DNA of 64,000 nt, taken from Persicobacter sp. CCB-QB2 (GTDB taxonomy: Bacteria; Bacteroidota; Bacteroidia; Cytophagales; Cyclobacteriaceae). The notes under the pieces were generated by a model. That model was not told the DNA's origin and did not search any database. It was given only the letters and a program-made list of their open reading frames with translations. The DNA is taken from assembly GCF_001274635.1 (NCBI RefSeq), contig NZ_LBGV01000001.1:3658001-3722000 (forward strand). Reading direction: 5' to 3'. Made by a program: the position numbers and the translations under genes. This document shows, one piece after another, positions 9,317 to 17,936 of this stretch; the first letter of the stretch is position 1; every line of letters begins with the position of its first letter.

Positions 9317-10330
9317 ATGACAAAAGCAAGACGAAGTAATTCAGGAAGGCGATATTCAGGTGGGGGGAAATCTGGTTCAGGACGTCCCGGAGCTGGGAAA
9401 ACTTCCCATAAGAAAAAATTTGATCGTTCTCGATCTGCAGAGCATAAGCCGGAATCGGATGAAAAAATTGCAAAGAAACAGCGCTCATTAAAGGAGATTT
9501 ATAAAGACCGTCAGGCTGCCAGTGAGTCGACCAATACGCCAAATTATAACTTTCGTAAGATGAAAGAATTGGCGAAAAAGAAAGCGGCCAAATCCGGAGG
9601 GGAAGAAGGTGCTCCCCAGTCTTATGCGGTTCGTTTGAATAAATTTATTGCCAATGCCGGAGTTTGTAGTCGTCGAGAGGCAGACCGTCTGATTTCCGAA
9701 GGGGAGATTTCCGTAAATGGTAAGGTGGTTCGTGAGATGGGCTATAAGGTGGAGCCAAAAGACAAGGTGAGCTGGCAAGGAAAACTTTTGAGTCGTGAGA
9801 AATCGGTTTATGTACTATTGAACAAGCCAAAAGATTTCCTGACCACCACGGATGATCCGAAAAACAGAAAAACGGTGATGGAATTGGTGAAGAAGGCCGC
9901 AGGAGAGCGTATCTATCCTGTTGGGCGTTTGGACCGCATGACTACCGGTCTGTTACTTTTGACCAATGATGGCGAGCTGGCAGAGAAATTAGCGCACCCT
10001 TCTAATAATGTCAGAAAGATTTACCAGGTAGAGCTGGACAAACCCATTACGGAGGAGGATTTTGCGAAAATTCAAAATACCATTGAGTTGGAAGATGGGC
10101 CGGTGCCGGTGGATGATTTGGTAATTTTGTCATCAGATGCTAAAAGCCTGGGTATTGAAATTCACCTTGGGCGAAATAGAATTGTCCGCAGAACTTTTGA
10201 GCATTTGGGCTATGAGGTGGTGAAGCTGGACCGTGTAGTTTATGCCGGTTTGGATAAAAAAGACCTGCCAAGAGGAAAATGGCGCTACCTATCAGAAAAA
10301 GAACTCATTCATTTGAAATATTTCCTTTAA
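9317..10330 (+). CDS. RsuA/RluB-family rRNA pseudouridine synthase
   Basis: 337 residues. A lysine/serine/arginine-rich low-complexity N-terminal tail (about 1-95) precedes an S4 RNA-binding domain (R-L-N-K-F-I-A-N-A-G-V-C-S-R-R-E-A-D). The catalytic domain follows, with G-R-L-D-R-M-T-T-G-L-L-L-L-T-N-D-G-E-L, whose aspartate is the nucleophile (around residue 205). The long basic tail is common in Bacteroidota members and probably contacts ribosomal RNA. RluB (23S) is more likely than RsuA, but sequence alone does not settle the target. It follows scpB by 62 bases and ends at a terminator. Confidence 0.9.
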   Translation: MTKARRSNSGRRYSGGGKSGSGRPGAGKTSHKKKFDRSRSAEHKPESDEKIAKKQRSLKEIYKDRQAASESTNTPNYNFRKMKELAKKKAAKSGGEEGAPQSYAVRLNKFIANAGVCSRREADRLISEGEISVNGKVVREMGYKVEPKDKVSWQGKLLSREKSVYVLLNKPKDFLTTTDDPKNRKTVMELVKKAAGERIYPVGRLDRMTTGLLLLTNDGELAEKLAHPSNNVRKIYQVELDKPITEEDFAKIQNTIELEDGPVPVDDLVILSSDAKSLGIEIHLGRNRIVRRTFEHLGYEVVKLDRVVYAGLDKKDLPRGKWRYLSEKELIHLKYFL

Positions 10331-10333
10331 AAT

Positions 10334-10374
10334 AAAAAAAGCCTTCTCTGTTAATTCAGGGAAGGCTTTTTTTT
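10334..10374. terminator. Intrinsic terminator after the pseudouridine synthase
   Basis: Stem AAAAAAAGCCTTC/GAAGGCTTTTTTT with a 14-base loop. Both strands have a T-tract, so it can also end the converging M16-type gene. Confidence 0.85.
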
Positions 10375-10377
10375 GAC

Positions 10378-10490
10378 CCGAATGATACAAGCTCACCCCA
10401 CTTGTTCGGGTTAAAAATCAATAAAATAAAACACAAAGAACTGATTATCCTTTATCGTGGTTTATCGAATGTAGCGGTGCATAATTCGAT
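10378..10490 (-). repeat. Possible relic of the MITE-like element (copy F)
   Basis: Short and diverged. The right part, read on the minus strand, contains CGAATTATGCACCGCTAC, close to the element's left end CCGAATTATTCACCGCTAA, and the next 20 bases also resemble copy E. The left part begins CCCGAATGATACAAGC, similar to the element's other terminus. The middle ~100 bp is missing and there is no target duplication. It sits directly beside a terminator, like the other copies. Confidence 0.35.
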
Positions 10491-10502
10491 TTCACGCACC
10501 CA

Positions 10503-11777
10503 TTAAACTTGTCCTACCACGATTTCCAATAAGTCATCCGCCTGCCAATATTTGGCGGCAATCGCTTGTAGTTCCTCAGGAGTACAATGATTGAGGGTAT
10601 TCAGATAATGGTCGTAATAGTTATAATCCTGTTGGAAAAGGTAAATACTTTTAAATTTCTCTAATAGTGCAAATGGCGTATTCAGGGAGGACAAAAATTG
10701 CCCCATGATGTAGTTTTGAACGATTTCCAACTCATCCTGTGGTACCGGTTCCTCAATAAGTTTTTGAATTTCTTTTTTGATCTCTCTTAAGGCATCCATG
10801 GTGTTTTCCCCTTTCACTTCCGCTCCAATGGCCCAATATCCATGCTGTTGGAAAGAGTAAAGGACAGAGTGAATACCATAGGTATAGCCTTTTTCCTCCC
10901 GGATATTTTTCATTAGTCGGGAACCAAAATACCCTCCCAGAATTTCGTTTATAATACTAAGCTTAGGGTGATCTTCATGTTTTTTGGTGAAAATCGGGCG
11001 GCCTATTCGAATCGCCGATTGCAGGCTTCCTTCTTTATGAATATGTTGGGGAGCATATTGGGGTTGAATTTGGAGAAGATCTGGCTTAACAAGCATATTG
11101 GTTTCAACCGCATCTTGTCCGAAATATTGATTCAATAGTGAAAAAATAGCATCATCAACATCACCACAAAGCAGTATTTCAAACTGATTCTCTATATGTT
11201 TTTTATAAAAGGCATGACATTCTTCCCGGTTGATTTTTGCAATATCCTCGATTTGGAGCACCTTACCATAAGGGTGACTTTCGCCAAAAAGGGCATTTCT
11301 AAAGGAGCGTGCAGCCAAAAAAGCATTCTTCTCTAAATTTACTTTAAGGTTCTGAATTCGCTGGCTTTTTAAATTCTCCAATTCTTTTTCAGGAAAACTG
11401 GCCTCTCCCATGATTTCCTTTAATATGGGAAGTAGTAAAGGAATATGCTTTTTCAGGCAAAATAAACTGACTGCGCTGTTATCTGTCCCCCCGGTGATGT
11501 CCAGTTGAGCGCCATAATGCTCAATAGTGCTTGATATTTCTTTGGCACTTTTGGAAGAAGTTCCCTCGGCCAGCATTTTATAAGCAAAAGAACTTACGCC
11601 CTTCACCTCTTCATTCACCTGTCCAGATCGAAATAGCAATTCTATTTTAACCACCGGTTGGGCATCAGAGATGATGTAGTGCATTTTTCTCCCATTGTCC
11701 AGGGTGGAGGTTTTTACTTTTCCGATGTTAAAGGTATCAATCCGTTGGAATTTGGGCGGGATGGATCTGTCAAGCAT
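10503..11777 (-). CDS. M16-family peptidase-like protein, zinc motif absent
   Basis: About 424 residues from the ATG at 11777 (M-L-D-R-S-I-P-P). The longest frame starts at 11816 but runs through the porV terminator hairpin, so the later start is chosen. The fold signature of insulinase/pitrilysin proteins is clear: G-R-K-M-H-Y-I at the N-terminus, F-R-S-G-Q-V, M-L-A-E-G-T, H-P-Y-G, and a C-terminal half with G-G-Y-F-G-S-R-L-M-K-N-I-R-E-E-K-G-Y-T-Y-G. The catalytic H-x-x-E-H is replaced by F-A-Y-K-M-L, so it resembles the non-catalytic partner of paired M16 enzymes, but no catalytic partner is adjacent. It lies downstream of porV-porU. Confidence 0.88.
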   Translation of the reverse strand: MLDRSIPPKFQRIDTFNIGKVKTSTLDNGRKMHYIISDAQPVVKIELLFRSGQVNEEVKGVSSFAYKMLAEGTSSKSAKEISSTIEHYGAQLDITGGTDNSAVSLFCLKKHIPLLLPILKEIMGEASFPEKELENLKSQRIQNLKVNLEKNAFLAARSFRNALFGESHPYGKVLQIEDIAKINREECHAFYKKHIENQFEILLCGDVDDAIFSLLNQYFGQDAVETNMLVKPDLLQIQPQYAPQHIHKEGSLQSAIRIGRPIFTKKHEDHPKLSIINEILGGYFGSRLMKNIREEKGYTYGIHSVLYSFQQHGYWAIGAEVKGENTMDALREIKKEIQKLIEEPVPQDELEIVQNYIMGQFLSSLNTPFALLEKFKSIYLFQQDYNYYDHYLNTLNHCTPEELQAIAAKYWQADDLLEIVVGQV

Positions 11778-11784
11778 AGTTAGC

Positions 11785-11821
11785 ATATAAAGAAAGGACG
11801 ATGAAATTGCTTCCATCGTCC
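11785..11821 (-). terminator. Intrinsic terminator after porV
   Basis: On the minus strand, an 8-bp stem GGACGATG/CATCGTCC is followed by TTTCTTTATAT, 24 bases after the porV stop. It separates porV from the M16-type gene and argues against the longest start of that gene. Confidence 0.7.
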
Positions 11822-11844
11822 TGTATCATAGAATCTTTTTTTTA

Positions 11845-13029
11845 TTAATCTCTTACTGAAGTGGTACTTTCCTCTCCAAATTGGAAACTTAAAGTAAATC
11901 GGATGGTCTCAGCCAATGGATTCTCTCTGGTAAATGGAACCAAATAAGCGACATCCAGTCCGAATACATTGTAATAAAAGCCTAAACCTAAAGTCATATA
12001 GGTACGATCTCCCTTTTCAGGATCTTCGTATTGGTAACCCAGGCGGGCAGCAAAAAGCTCTTTATACCAATATTCCATACTGGCTTGAAGTTTGACTTCC
12101 TGAATCTCTTCCCCAAAACCATTTGGAGCATCTCCAAAGGAGGAGAACATTCCATTGATTACTGATTTGTCCTGATTGTTAATTTTATTGCCATCCTCAT
12201 CATATGTAGGAGTAGGTACCATTAACTTATTAAACTCTAAGCCAAAGCACAGTTTGTTGTATGGGTCTAAATTAAAGGAATAAACAGAACCAAGTCTTAG
12301 GTTAGCTGGAAGAAATTGTTGTTCGGCTTCCCCCAGATAGGTCATTTTTGCACCGATGTTGGAGATTACTGCTCCAAAAGACAATTCGCTTTTCTTCAGG
12401 CTTCTTTTGAATTTTTTATTGTAATAGTAACCAATATCTGCGGCTACTGATTGGGCTGGCTGAATATCTCCATTCACGGCTGAGGCGCCCAGGTTGGAGC
12501 GGATATATTTCAGGTTCACCCCAATACCCGAGGACTCGGACAGCATTCTGGAATACCCCACCTGAATGTTATAATCTCTGGGGCGGCCCTGGGGTAAGTT
12601 GGTTTGACCATTCTCATCTACAAATTCGATGGTTCCCATATTAAAATAGGTCAATGAAACCGAGATAAGCTGTTCTCGAGTTAATTTGTAATAACCACTC
12701 AAATAAGAAATGGACATGTCATTGGTGATCTTACCCAGCCAGGGTGTATAGGAAAGGGAGGCAGCAAAATCATTTTCGATAAAAGCATATTTTCCCGGGT
12801 TCCAGTATGCTGAAGCTAAATCTGCGGAAGTAGCAGCTCCCATGTCACCTAAACCTGCCGAACGAGCATCCGGGGAAATTAACATGAAGGGAACGGCTGT
12901 TTGAATAACACCACCACCTTGTTGCCCGGAGGCATTTGGCCCTCCAGGACCAATATTTTGGGCAAACACGGTTGTTGGAGAAAAAGCCAGTGCGATTAAA
13001 AAGCTAAAAATATAATTGAGTTTCTTCAT
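11845..13029 (-). CDS. porV: PorV, type IX secretion outer-membrane shuttle protein
   Basis: 394 residues with a signal peptide ending F-A-Q. PorV (LptO) is a FadL-like outer-membrane barrel that collects T9SS cargo from the SprA translocon and delivers it to the PorU attachment complex. Recognisable features are the glycine-rich start of the mature protein, A-V-P-F-M-L-I-S-P-D-A-R-S-A-G-L-G-D-M-G-A-A, the S-A-Y-W-N-P-G-K stretch, and repeated amphipathic strands to the end. It lies 69 bases downstream of porU, its functional partner, on the same strand. Length and motif order match the family well. Confidence 0.94.
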   Translation of the reverse strand: MKKLNYIFSFLIALAFSPTTVFAQNIGPGGPNASGQQGGGVIQTAVPFMLISPDARSAGLGDMGAATSADLASAYWNPGKYAFIENDFAASLSYTPWLGKITNDMSISYLSGYYKLTREQLISVSLTYFNMGTIEFVDENGQTNLPQGRPRDYNIQVGYSRMLSESSGIGVNLKYIRSNLGASAVNGDIQPAQSVAADIGYYYNKKFKRSLKKSELSFGAVISNIGAKMTYLGEAEQQFLPANLRLGSVYSFNLDPYNKLCFGLEFNKLMVPTPTYDEDGNKINNQDKSVINGMFSSFGDAPNGFGEEIQEVKLQASMEYWYKELFAARLGYQYEDPEKGDRTYMTLGLGFYYNVFGLDVAYLVPFTRENPLAETIRFTLSFQFGEESTTSVRD

Positions 13030-13098
13030 TGGTTCAAAATAGGTTTTAAACAGTGGGTACAGTTGAACAAATTTGCAGTGAATACAAGGTAATGATTT

Positions 13099-16000
13099 TT
13101 ATGGTATATATATCAATCTGTTCAAACTTTCAGATTTACCTTTTTCATTTAGATTTTCCACAGAAAGTTTAAACAAATACATACCTGAGGCGAGCTGTCC
13201 GGCACTTTCAGCAGGTTTCCAGCTTTCCATTTCTACTACTGAAGATGCGCGATCAAAGCTTTCTGAAATGGTGTAAATCAATTGCCCCTGGGTGTTATAA
13301 ATTTGAACTTTTGCCACCAAAGGATCTCCCGGAGTGTTATGCTCAAACCTGAAAACGGTACTTTCTCTAACTGGGTTAGGGAAATTGAATACATTTCTTA
13401 ATGTAAGTTTATCCTGCTCTGTTACTAAAAATGTAATTACTTTTTCCGATGCATTGTTAAAATTATCCCAGGCTTTTACACGAATTTGATGTTCTCCATC
13501 TGTTAGTCCGGAAAAAGGATAGTTGATCCAGCCGGTTTGGTAGTCATCTACTGCGGATTGGTAATACTTGTTTAGTGGGATTTGCGCACCATTATCCAGT
13601 TGGGTAAAAGGGTTTTGCCCGATATTGTTTGGAGAAATGGAAATGCCGGTTTCTGCGGTTAACTTTCCCAAAAGATCAAAAGCGGAGGGCGTTAAACTTC
13701 CTTCCACAAACAGCGTGTCATTGATGAATAGTTCTATCTGTGGTCCCAGTTCTGACTCTACCGGATTGTCAGATGTTCCTCCAATTGTTATACGGTCTTC
13801 TCCGCCCAGGGCCGGCTTACCTTCCTCATTGGAGTAAGCAAAAGTCTGGATTATGGCTCGGCCTTTTTGGTAATCGATGTTTTTGGGTACGACAAATTCA
13901 ATGGAAAACGCTCCATTTTCTACAGTGGCCTGCCCATTGAATAGTAGGTTTTCATAGACGTCGTAGCTCATTACATCATCCCGAAAACCTAAGGTTTGAT
14001 TCTGTAAAGGCTTGTCATAAACCTTCACTTCCACAATCCCATTAAAAGAAGGATCCATATTTCCGGAAGCGAGATTGACTTGTCCGTCCATTTGAATGAA
14101 GTCCATTGCCGCCAGGTTGGGCTGCTCCGAAGGTGCTTTACCATTAATACTCAGGATTTCCACCTGTGGGCTTCCGCAAATCAGCCGCATAGAAGGATCT
14201 CCCAAAAGGGCAAAATTTCGATTGACAGCACCTGCCAGCGCATTGTTTTTGGTGTCTTTGAAAATATCTCCTAGTCTTCTGAATTGCCCTCCTTCTTCTC
14301 TTAGGAAAAGCGCATTATGAAAAGCCCTGTTTAATTCCTGATTGGTAGAGGCAAAAACCTTACGGGTAGTTGTTACCAAACCAATAGCTCCTCCATTTGG
14401 ATTTTTTAGTAATAATTCCGCCCCACTTTCCAGTTGTGGATGATCATACACCCCATAGTCACAGGTGGCGGTAATCACCAGGGGAAGCTTTTCATAATTT
14501 TGAAGATTATTCACCATGGCCCGGGTCAGGATGTTTTCATCCGCCCATTGTTCAAAACTTCCATGCCCCTGGTAACTAATGGTTAAGGCTCCCTCTTCAA
14601 AAGCACCGATGATGGCCGCTTCCGTTACCTGAGATTTTCCAATATTTCCCGGATCTCTGGGGGCGGCATCTAGGTATATTTTTTCAGGTCTGAATGCCGG
14701 ATGATCTTTGTGGATGATTTGGGCGATCTCATCGGTTTGTTTTTGGTGTATGTTGCCATCACCATCATCTGCCACATAAACCATCCTGGACTGCCAGTCC
14801 TGAGGCGGCAGGCTTTCATACCGAATAAGCTTATCCACCACTACCTGAGCTTCTTCGGCAGTTTGTACGGGTAAACGACCGATACCAATTTCCAGGCTAT
14901 GATCTCCTGCCCGGCTTTCTTCCCAAAAACCTTCGTTCTCCTCTAAAAACCCAAAGTAGTCATCCGAGGAGTGAGAGTAAATGGGATGAGTGGAATTCCG
15001 GCTTTCATAAACCGGGACAAAATTGGTGTTATTCGTGACCCGATCCAGATAATCAAATGAACAGTCGCCAAAAAGTAAAAGATATTTTAATTGTTGATTG
15101 CCGGCCTCATAAAGAAAACGCATATAGTTTCTGACGGCAGAGATGTCCTGACTAGCCATGGAAAATTGGGAGAATACATCCTCAATATTGACCACCTTTA
15201 CATGGAGACCCTGGCTTTGATTTCGGTAAGTAGCCAATTCCTGCGCCTGAGTCATGAAATTAGGATGGCTAACAATGACCATATCCACAGCCGGATTTGA
15301 TCTTATATTGGCTGCATTAAAGGATCCGATGATTTCTGGAGTTAGTCCATTATCAGGATTAAAAGCAATATATCTTCCCGCTCCCGCAGTTTGAGAACCA
15401 AAGGTGGTGTTCCCGTTGGCAAACTGACTCGACTGAAGGCTGGCGTTAGCAAAATCCGTTACCTCCCATACCTTGGTGTTGGCATTGGTGCCGGAGATTT
15501 GAAATCGTTTTTCGTCCTGTCCTGCAGCCCTTGTCTGCCGAAACACCGTTTGTCCATTAAAAAGTTTTAGGCTTCTTTCTGCATTAACCACGACAGCATC
15601 TAAATTTCCATAATGACGAAATGGTTCTGCATTAGTACTGAATCGGATGTCAAAATTGAGGCTGGTGGCAGCAGGGTCAATGACCAGTACAGAGGGGTTT
15701 TCAAATATTTCAGAGGCCCATTTACCTCTTTCAGCATAGTCTGCATTGGAAACCCCTGAGATGCTCATGCTCCCTAATTTAGTGTTATTGAGCGAAACAG
15801 CCACTTCGGCTGTCCCATAGGAGGAGTTCAGGGCGCGAAGATTAACCTTTAAGCTTCCATCGGTGGACAGATCACTAATTTCAAAATTTACCCTCTGGCT
15901 GCCCCCATTCTCAAAACGTTCCCCATACCAGAATCTACCTGACTGCCCTAATATATTGTAAATCTCTTCTTCGAAAGCCATCACCTCGGTGAAGGTGGTA

Positions 16001-16515
16001 TAGAGTGTGCCGGTATTGATGGCTGGCGCTGTGGTGATTCTTTTTCCCAGGCCTTCGGTTTTTATATGGAAAAAGACAAAAGCCTCCCGGCTGTACAAGT
16101 TTTTTTCAAAATCAATAAAACCGGCCTCTTCATTGAAGAAATAACGATCCGGCCCTTCAGCATAGAAGTAAACAGCATCATTGGTGTCAAACTTACCGTC
16201 AGCCTCCCCATCTACCCAAATGGCCAGTTCCGGCAATTGGTGAACTTCATTCAGGGCATTTTTCTGGGGAAGCATACCGCCTTCACGTCCGTAAATAGCG
16301 ATTTTTCTGGGATCAATATCAGCAGGATTTAAGCCCATTTCCTGCAGGCTGCTGGCAGTGATTTTAAATACTCCGGCCTGATTGACTTTCAGTTTCACCC
16401 AGGTGCCCTGACTCAAGTCCGGATTTGAAGCTGCTGCAAAAGCGGATTTGCACACTAGCAATAGGGCCATGAGCCCTAAGAAAAAATAGGAATATGAACG
16501 GTGGGAATTCGACAT
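13099..16515 (-). CDS. porU: PorU, type IX secretion C-terminal signal peptidase/sortase
   Basis: About 1,138 residues. The ATG at 16515 (M-S-N-S-H-R-S-Y) is used; an in-frame TTG at 16527 gives only four more residues. A signal peptide ends around A-F-A-A. The C25 (gingipain-type) cysteine peptidase domain spans roughly residues 400-790, with catalytic His in S-Y-Q-G-H-G-S (near 650) and Cys in I-T-A-T-C-D-Y-G (near 685). Beta domains follow, and the C-terminal region has N-F-P-N-P and G-M-Y-L-F-K-L signatures like T9SS sorting domains. PorU removes the C-terminal signal from cargo and transfers it to lipid anchors at the cell surface. It is upstream of porV. Confidence 0.95.
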   Translation of the reverse strand: MSNSHRSYSYFFLGLMALLLVCKSAFAAASNPDLSQGTWVKLKVNQAGVFKITASSLQEMGLNPADIDPRKIAIYGREGGMLPQKNALNEVHQLPELAIWVDGEADGKFDTNDAVYFYAEGPDRYFFNEEAGFIDFEKNLYSREAFVFFHIKTEGLGKRITTAPAINTGTLYTTFTEVMAFEEEIYNILGQSGRFWYGERFENGGSQRVNFEISDLSTDGSLKVNLRALNSSYGTAEVAVSLNNTKLGSMSISGVSNADYAERGKWASEIFENPSVLVIDPAATSLNFDIRFSTNAEPFRHYGNLDAVVVNAERSLKLFNGQTVFRQTRAAGQDEKRFQISGTNANTKVWEVTDFANASLQSSQFANGNTTFGSQTAGAGRYIAFNPDNGLTPEIIGSFNAANIRSNPAVDMVIVSHPNFMTQAQELATYRNQSQGLHVKVVNIEDVFSQFSMASQDISAVRNYMRFLYEAGNQQLKYLLLFGDCSFDYLDRVTNNTNFVPVYESRNSTHPIYSHSSDDYFGFLEENEGFWEESRAGDHSLEIGIGRLPVQTAEEAQVVVDKLIRYESLPPQDWQSRMVYVADDGDGNIHQKQTDEIAQIIHKDHPAFRPEKIYLDAAPRDPGNIGKSQVTEAAIIGAFEEGALTISYQGHGSFEQWADENILTRAMVNNLQNYEKLPLVITATCDYGVYDHPQLESGAELLLKNPNGGAIGLVTTTRKVFASTNQELNRAFHNALFLREEGGQFRRLGDIFKDTKNNALAGAVNRNFALLGDPSMRLICGSPQVEILSINGKAPSEQPNLAAMDFIQMDGQVNLASGNMDPSFNGIVEVKVYDKPLQNQTLGFRDDVMSYDVYENLLFNGQATVENGAFSIEFVVPKNIDYQKGRAIIQTFAYSNEEGKPALGGEDRITIGGTSDNPVESELGPQIELFINDTLFVEGSLTPSAFDLLGKLTAETGISISPNNIGQNPFTQLDNGAQIPLNKYYQSAVDDYQTGWINYPFSGLTDGEHQIRVKAWDNFNNASEKVITFLVTEQDKLTLRNVFNFPNPVRESTVFRFEHNTPGDPLVAKVQIYNTQGQLIYTISESFDRASSVVEMESWKPAESAGQLASGMYLFKLSVENLNEKGKSESLNRLIYIP

Positions 16516-16536
16516 AAAAAACAGCAAAGGTGGCGA

Positions 16537-17244
16537 TTAGGAACGATAAGCTCTTACAAAGGAAATTAGGATATACAACAAAATAATAAAAGGGATCGAG
16601 GCGACATTCAGTATAAAAATGGAGGCTGCCGCCAGGATAATAAAGGAGTAAATTAACTCATTCCCTTTCCATCCATAAGTTTTGAACTTTAAGGCGAACA
16701 TCGGGATTTCCGAGGTGAGCAATAGGGAAAAGGCGAAATTCAATCCCAAAAGTAAATAAGGATTCAATAACCAGTTTTCCGCTCCTAAAATATTATGAGC
16801 CAGCATAAAAGGCAGAGCACTCGCGAAAATGGCATTTGCCGGAGTGGGTAAACCGATAAAGGAGGTCGTCTGGCGATCGTCTACATTGAACTTGGCTAGT
16901 CGCAATGCGGAGAATGCCGCCATGATAAAGGCAAAATAGGGTACATATTCCGGTAGCTCGCATTGCCCTAAAAGCTGGAAATAAAGCACAGCCGGCAGAA
17001 CGCCAAAAGTGACCATATCGGCCAGAGAGTCCAATTCTCCCCCAATAGGTGAAAATTGTTTAAGAAGTCGGGCCGTAAAACCATCAAAAAAGTCGAAAAT
17101 AGCTCCTGACCATATCATGCCGGCCGCCCAAAGCAAATTTCCCTGAAAGGCCAGCACAATGCCGACACAGCCTGAAAGTAAATTCAGGCAGGTAAGCGTA
17201 TTTGGAATATTGAAAATTTTCAATTTGCTAGCATTATCTGACAT
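16537..17244 (-). CDS. pssA: CDP-diacylglycerol-serine O-phosphatidyltransferase
   Basis: 235 residues, a polytopic inner-membrane enzyme that makes phosphatidylserine, the precursor of phosphatidylethanolamine. The CDP-alcohol phosphatidyltransferase motif is complete and correctly spaced: D51, D54, G55, A58, R59, G68, D72, D76. Hydrophobic helices flank it. The start overlaps the end of the MBL hydrolase by 11 bases, so the two are probably co-transcribed and translationally coupled. It ends 21 bases before the porU start. Confidence 0.95.
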   Translation of the reverse strand: MSDNASKLKIFNIPNTLTCLNLLSGCVGIVLAFQGNLLWAAGMIWSGAIFDFFDGFTARLLKQFSPIGGELDSLADMVTFGVLPAVLYFQLLGQCELPEYVPYFAFIMAAFSALRLAKFNVDDRQTTSFIGLPTPANAIFASALPFMLAHNILGAENWLLNPYLLLGLNFAFSLLLTSEIPMFALKFKTYGWKGNELIYSFIILAAASIFILNVASIPFIILLYILISFVRAYRS

Positions 17245-17869
17245 ATGGATTTTCTCTTTTTTCTTCTCCTACAGAAGTGGCAGGGCCGTGTCCAGGATGG
17301 ATTACCGTTTCCTCTGGTAAGGCATACATCACTTCTTTGATGGACTTTGCCAGGATATCGAAATCTCCTCCCGGTAAATCTGTTCTACCAATACTTCGTC
17401 TGAAAAGTACATCACCGGCAATAATATTGCCACTTTCAGCATGATAAAAAGCCACATGCCCGGGAGCATGGCCCGGAACAAAAAGTACTTTCAAGGCCGT
17501 ATTTCCAAAAGTGAAAGTTGCTCCCTCTTTTAATTCCTCATCAGCGGTAGTAGGCTCATAAGCCGGAAATCCCCACATGGAGGCGTAATTTTCTACTGCA
17601 GCCAGCGTGGGGTTATCAGCAGGGTGTAGGTGCAGTTTTACCTTAAAGGTATTTTTGACAAAAGCATTGCCCAATACATGGTCCACATGGGCGTGGGTGT
17701 TCAAAAGGGCCACCACTTTCAGTTGTTCGCCATCAATATAAGCCTGTAGCTCCTGACGTTCTTCATGGGTATAGCAACCTGGGTCAATAATCACGGCTTC
17801 CTTGGTTTCGTCATGAAGCACATAGGTGTTTTCAGAAAAAGCGTTAAAGGGAAAAACTTTTATTTGCAT
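17234..17869 (-). CDS. MBL-fold metallo-hydrolase (glyoxalase II-like)
   Basis: 211 residues, the size of the short glyoxalase II/YcbL group. The di-metal site is intact: H59-x-H61-x-D63-H64 in T-H-A-H-V-D-H, a later histidine in P-G-H-A-P-G-H, the bridging aspartate in I-I-A-G-D-V-L-F and the last histidine in V-I-H-P-G-H-G. Substrate unknown; thioester hydrolysis is the family norm. First gene of a minus-strand run with pssA. Confidence 0.9.
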   Translation of the reverse strand: MQIKVFPFNAFSENTYVLHDETKEAVIIDPGCYTHEERQELQAYIDGEQLKVVALLNTHAHVDHVLGNAFVKNTFKVKLHLHPADNPTLAAVENYASMWGFPAYEPTTADEELKEGATFTFGNTALKVLFVPGHAPGHVAFYHAESGNIIAGDVLFRRSIGRTDLPGGDFDILAKSIKEVMYALPEETVIHPGHGPATSVGEEKRENPYVR

Positions 17870-17936
17870 ATTCTTAATATTTTAGCCCTAAATTTCTCGA
17901 TTAATCTGCAAAAACCATAATCCTAAACCATTTACT

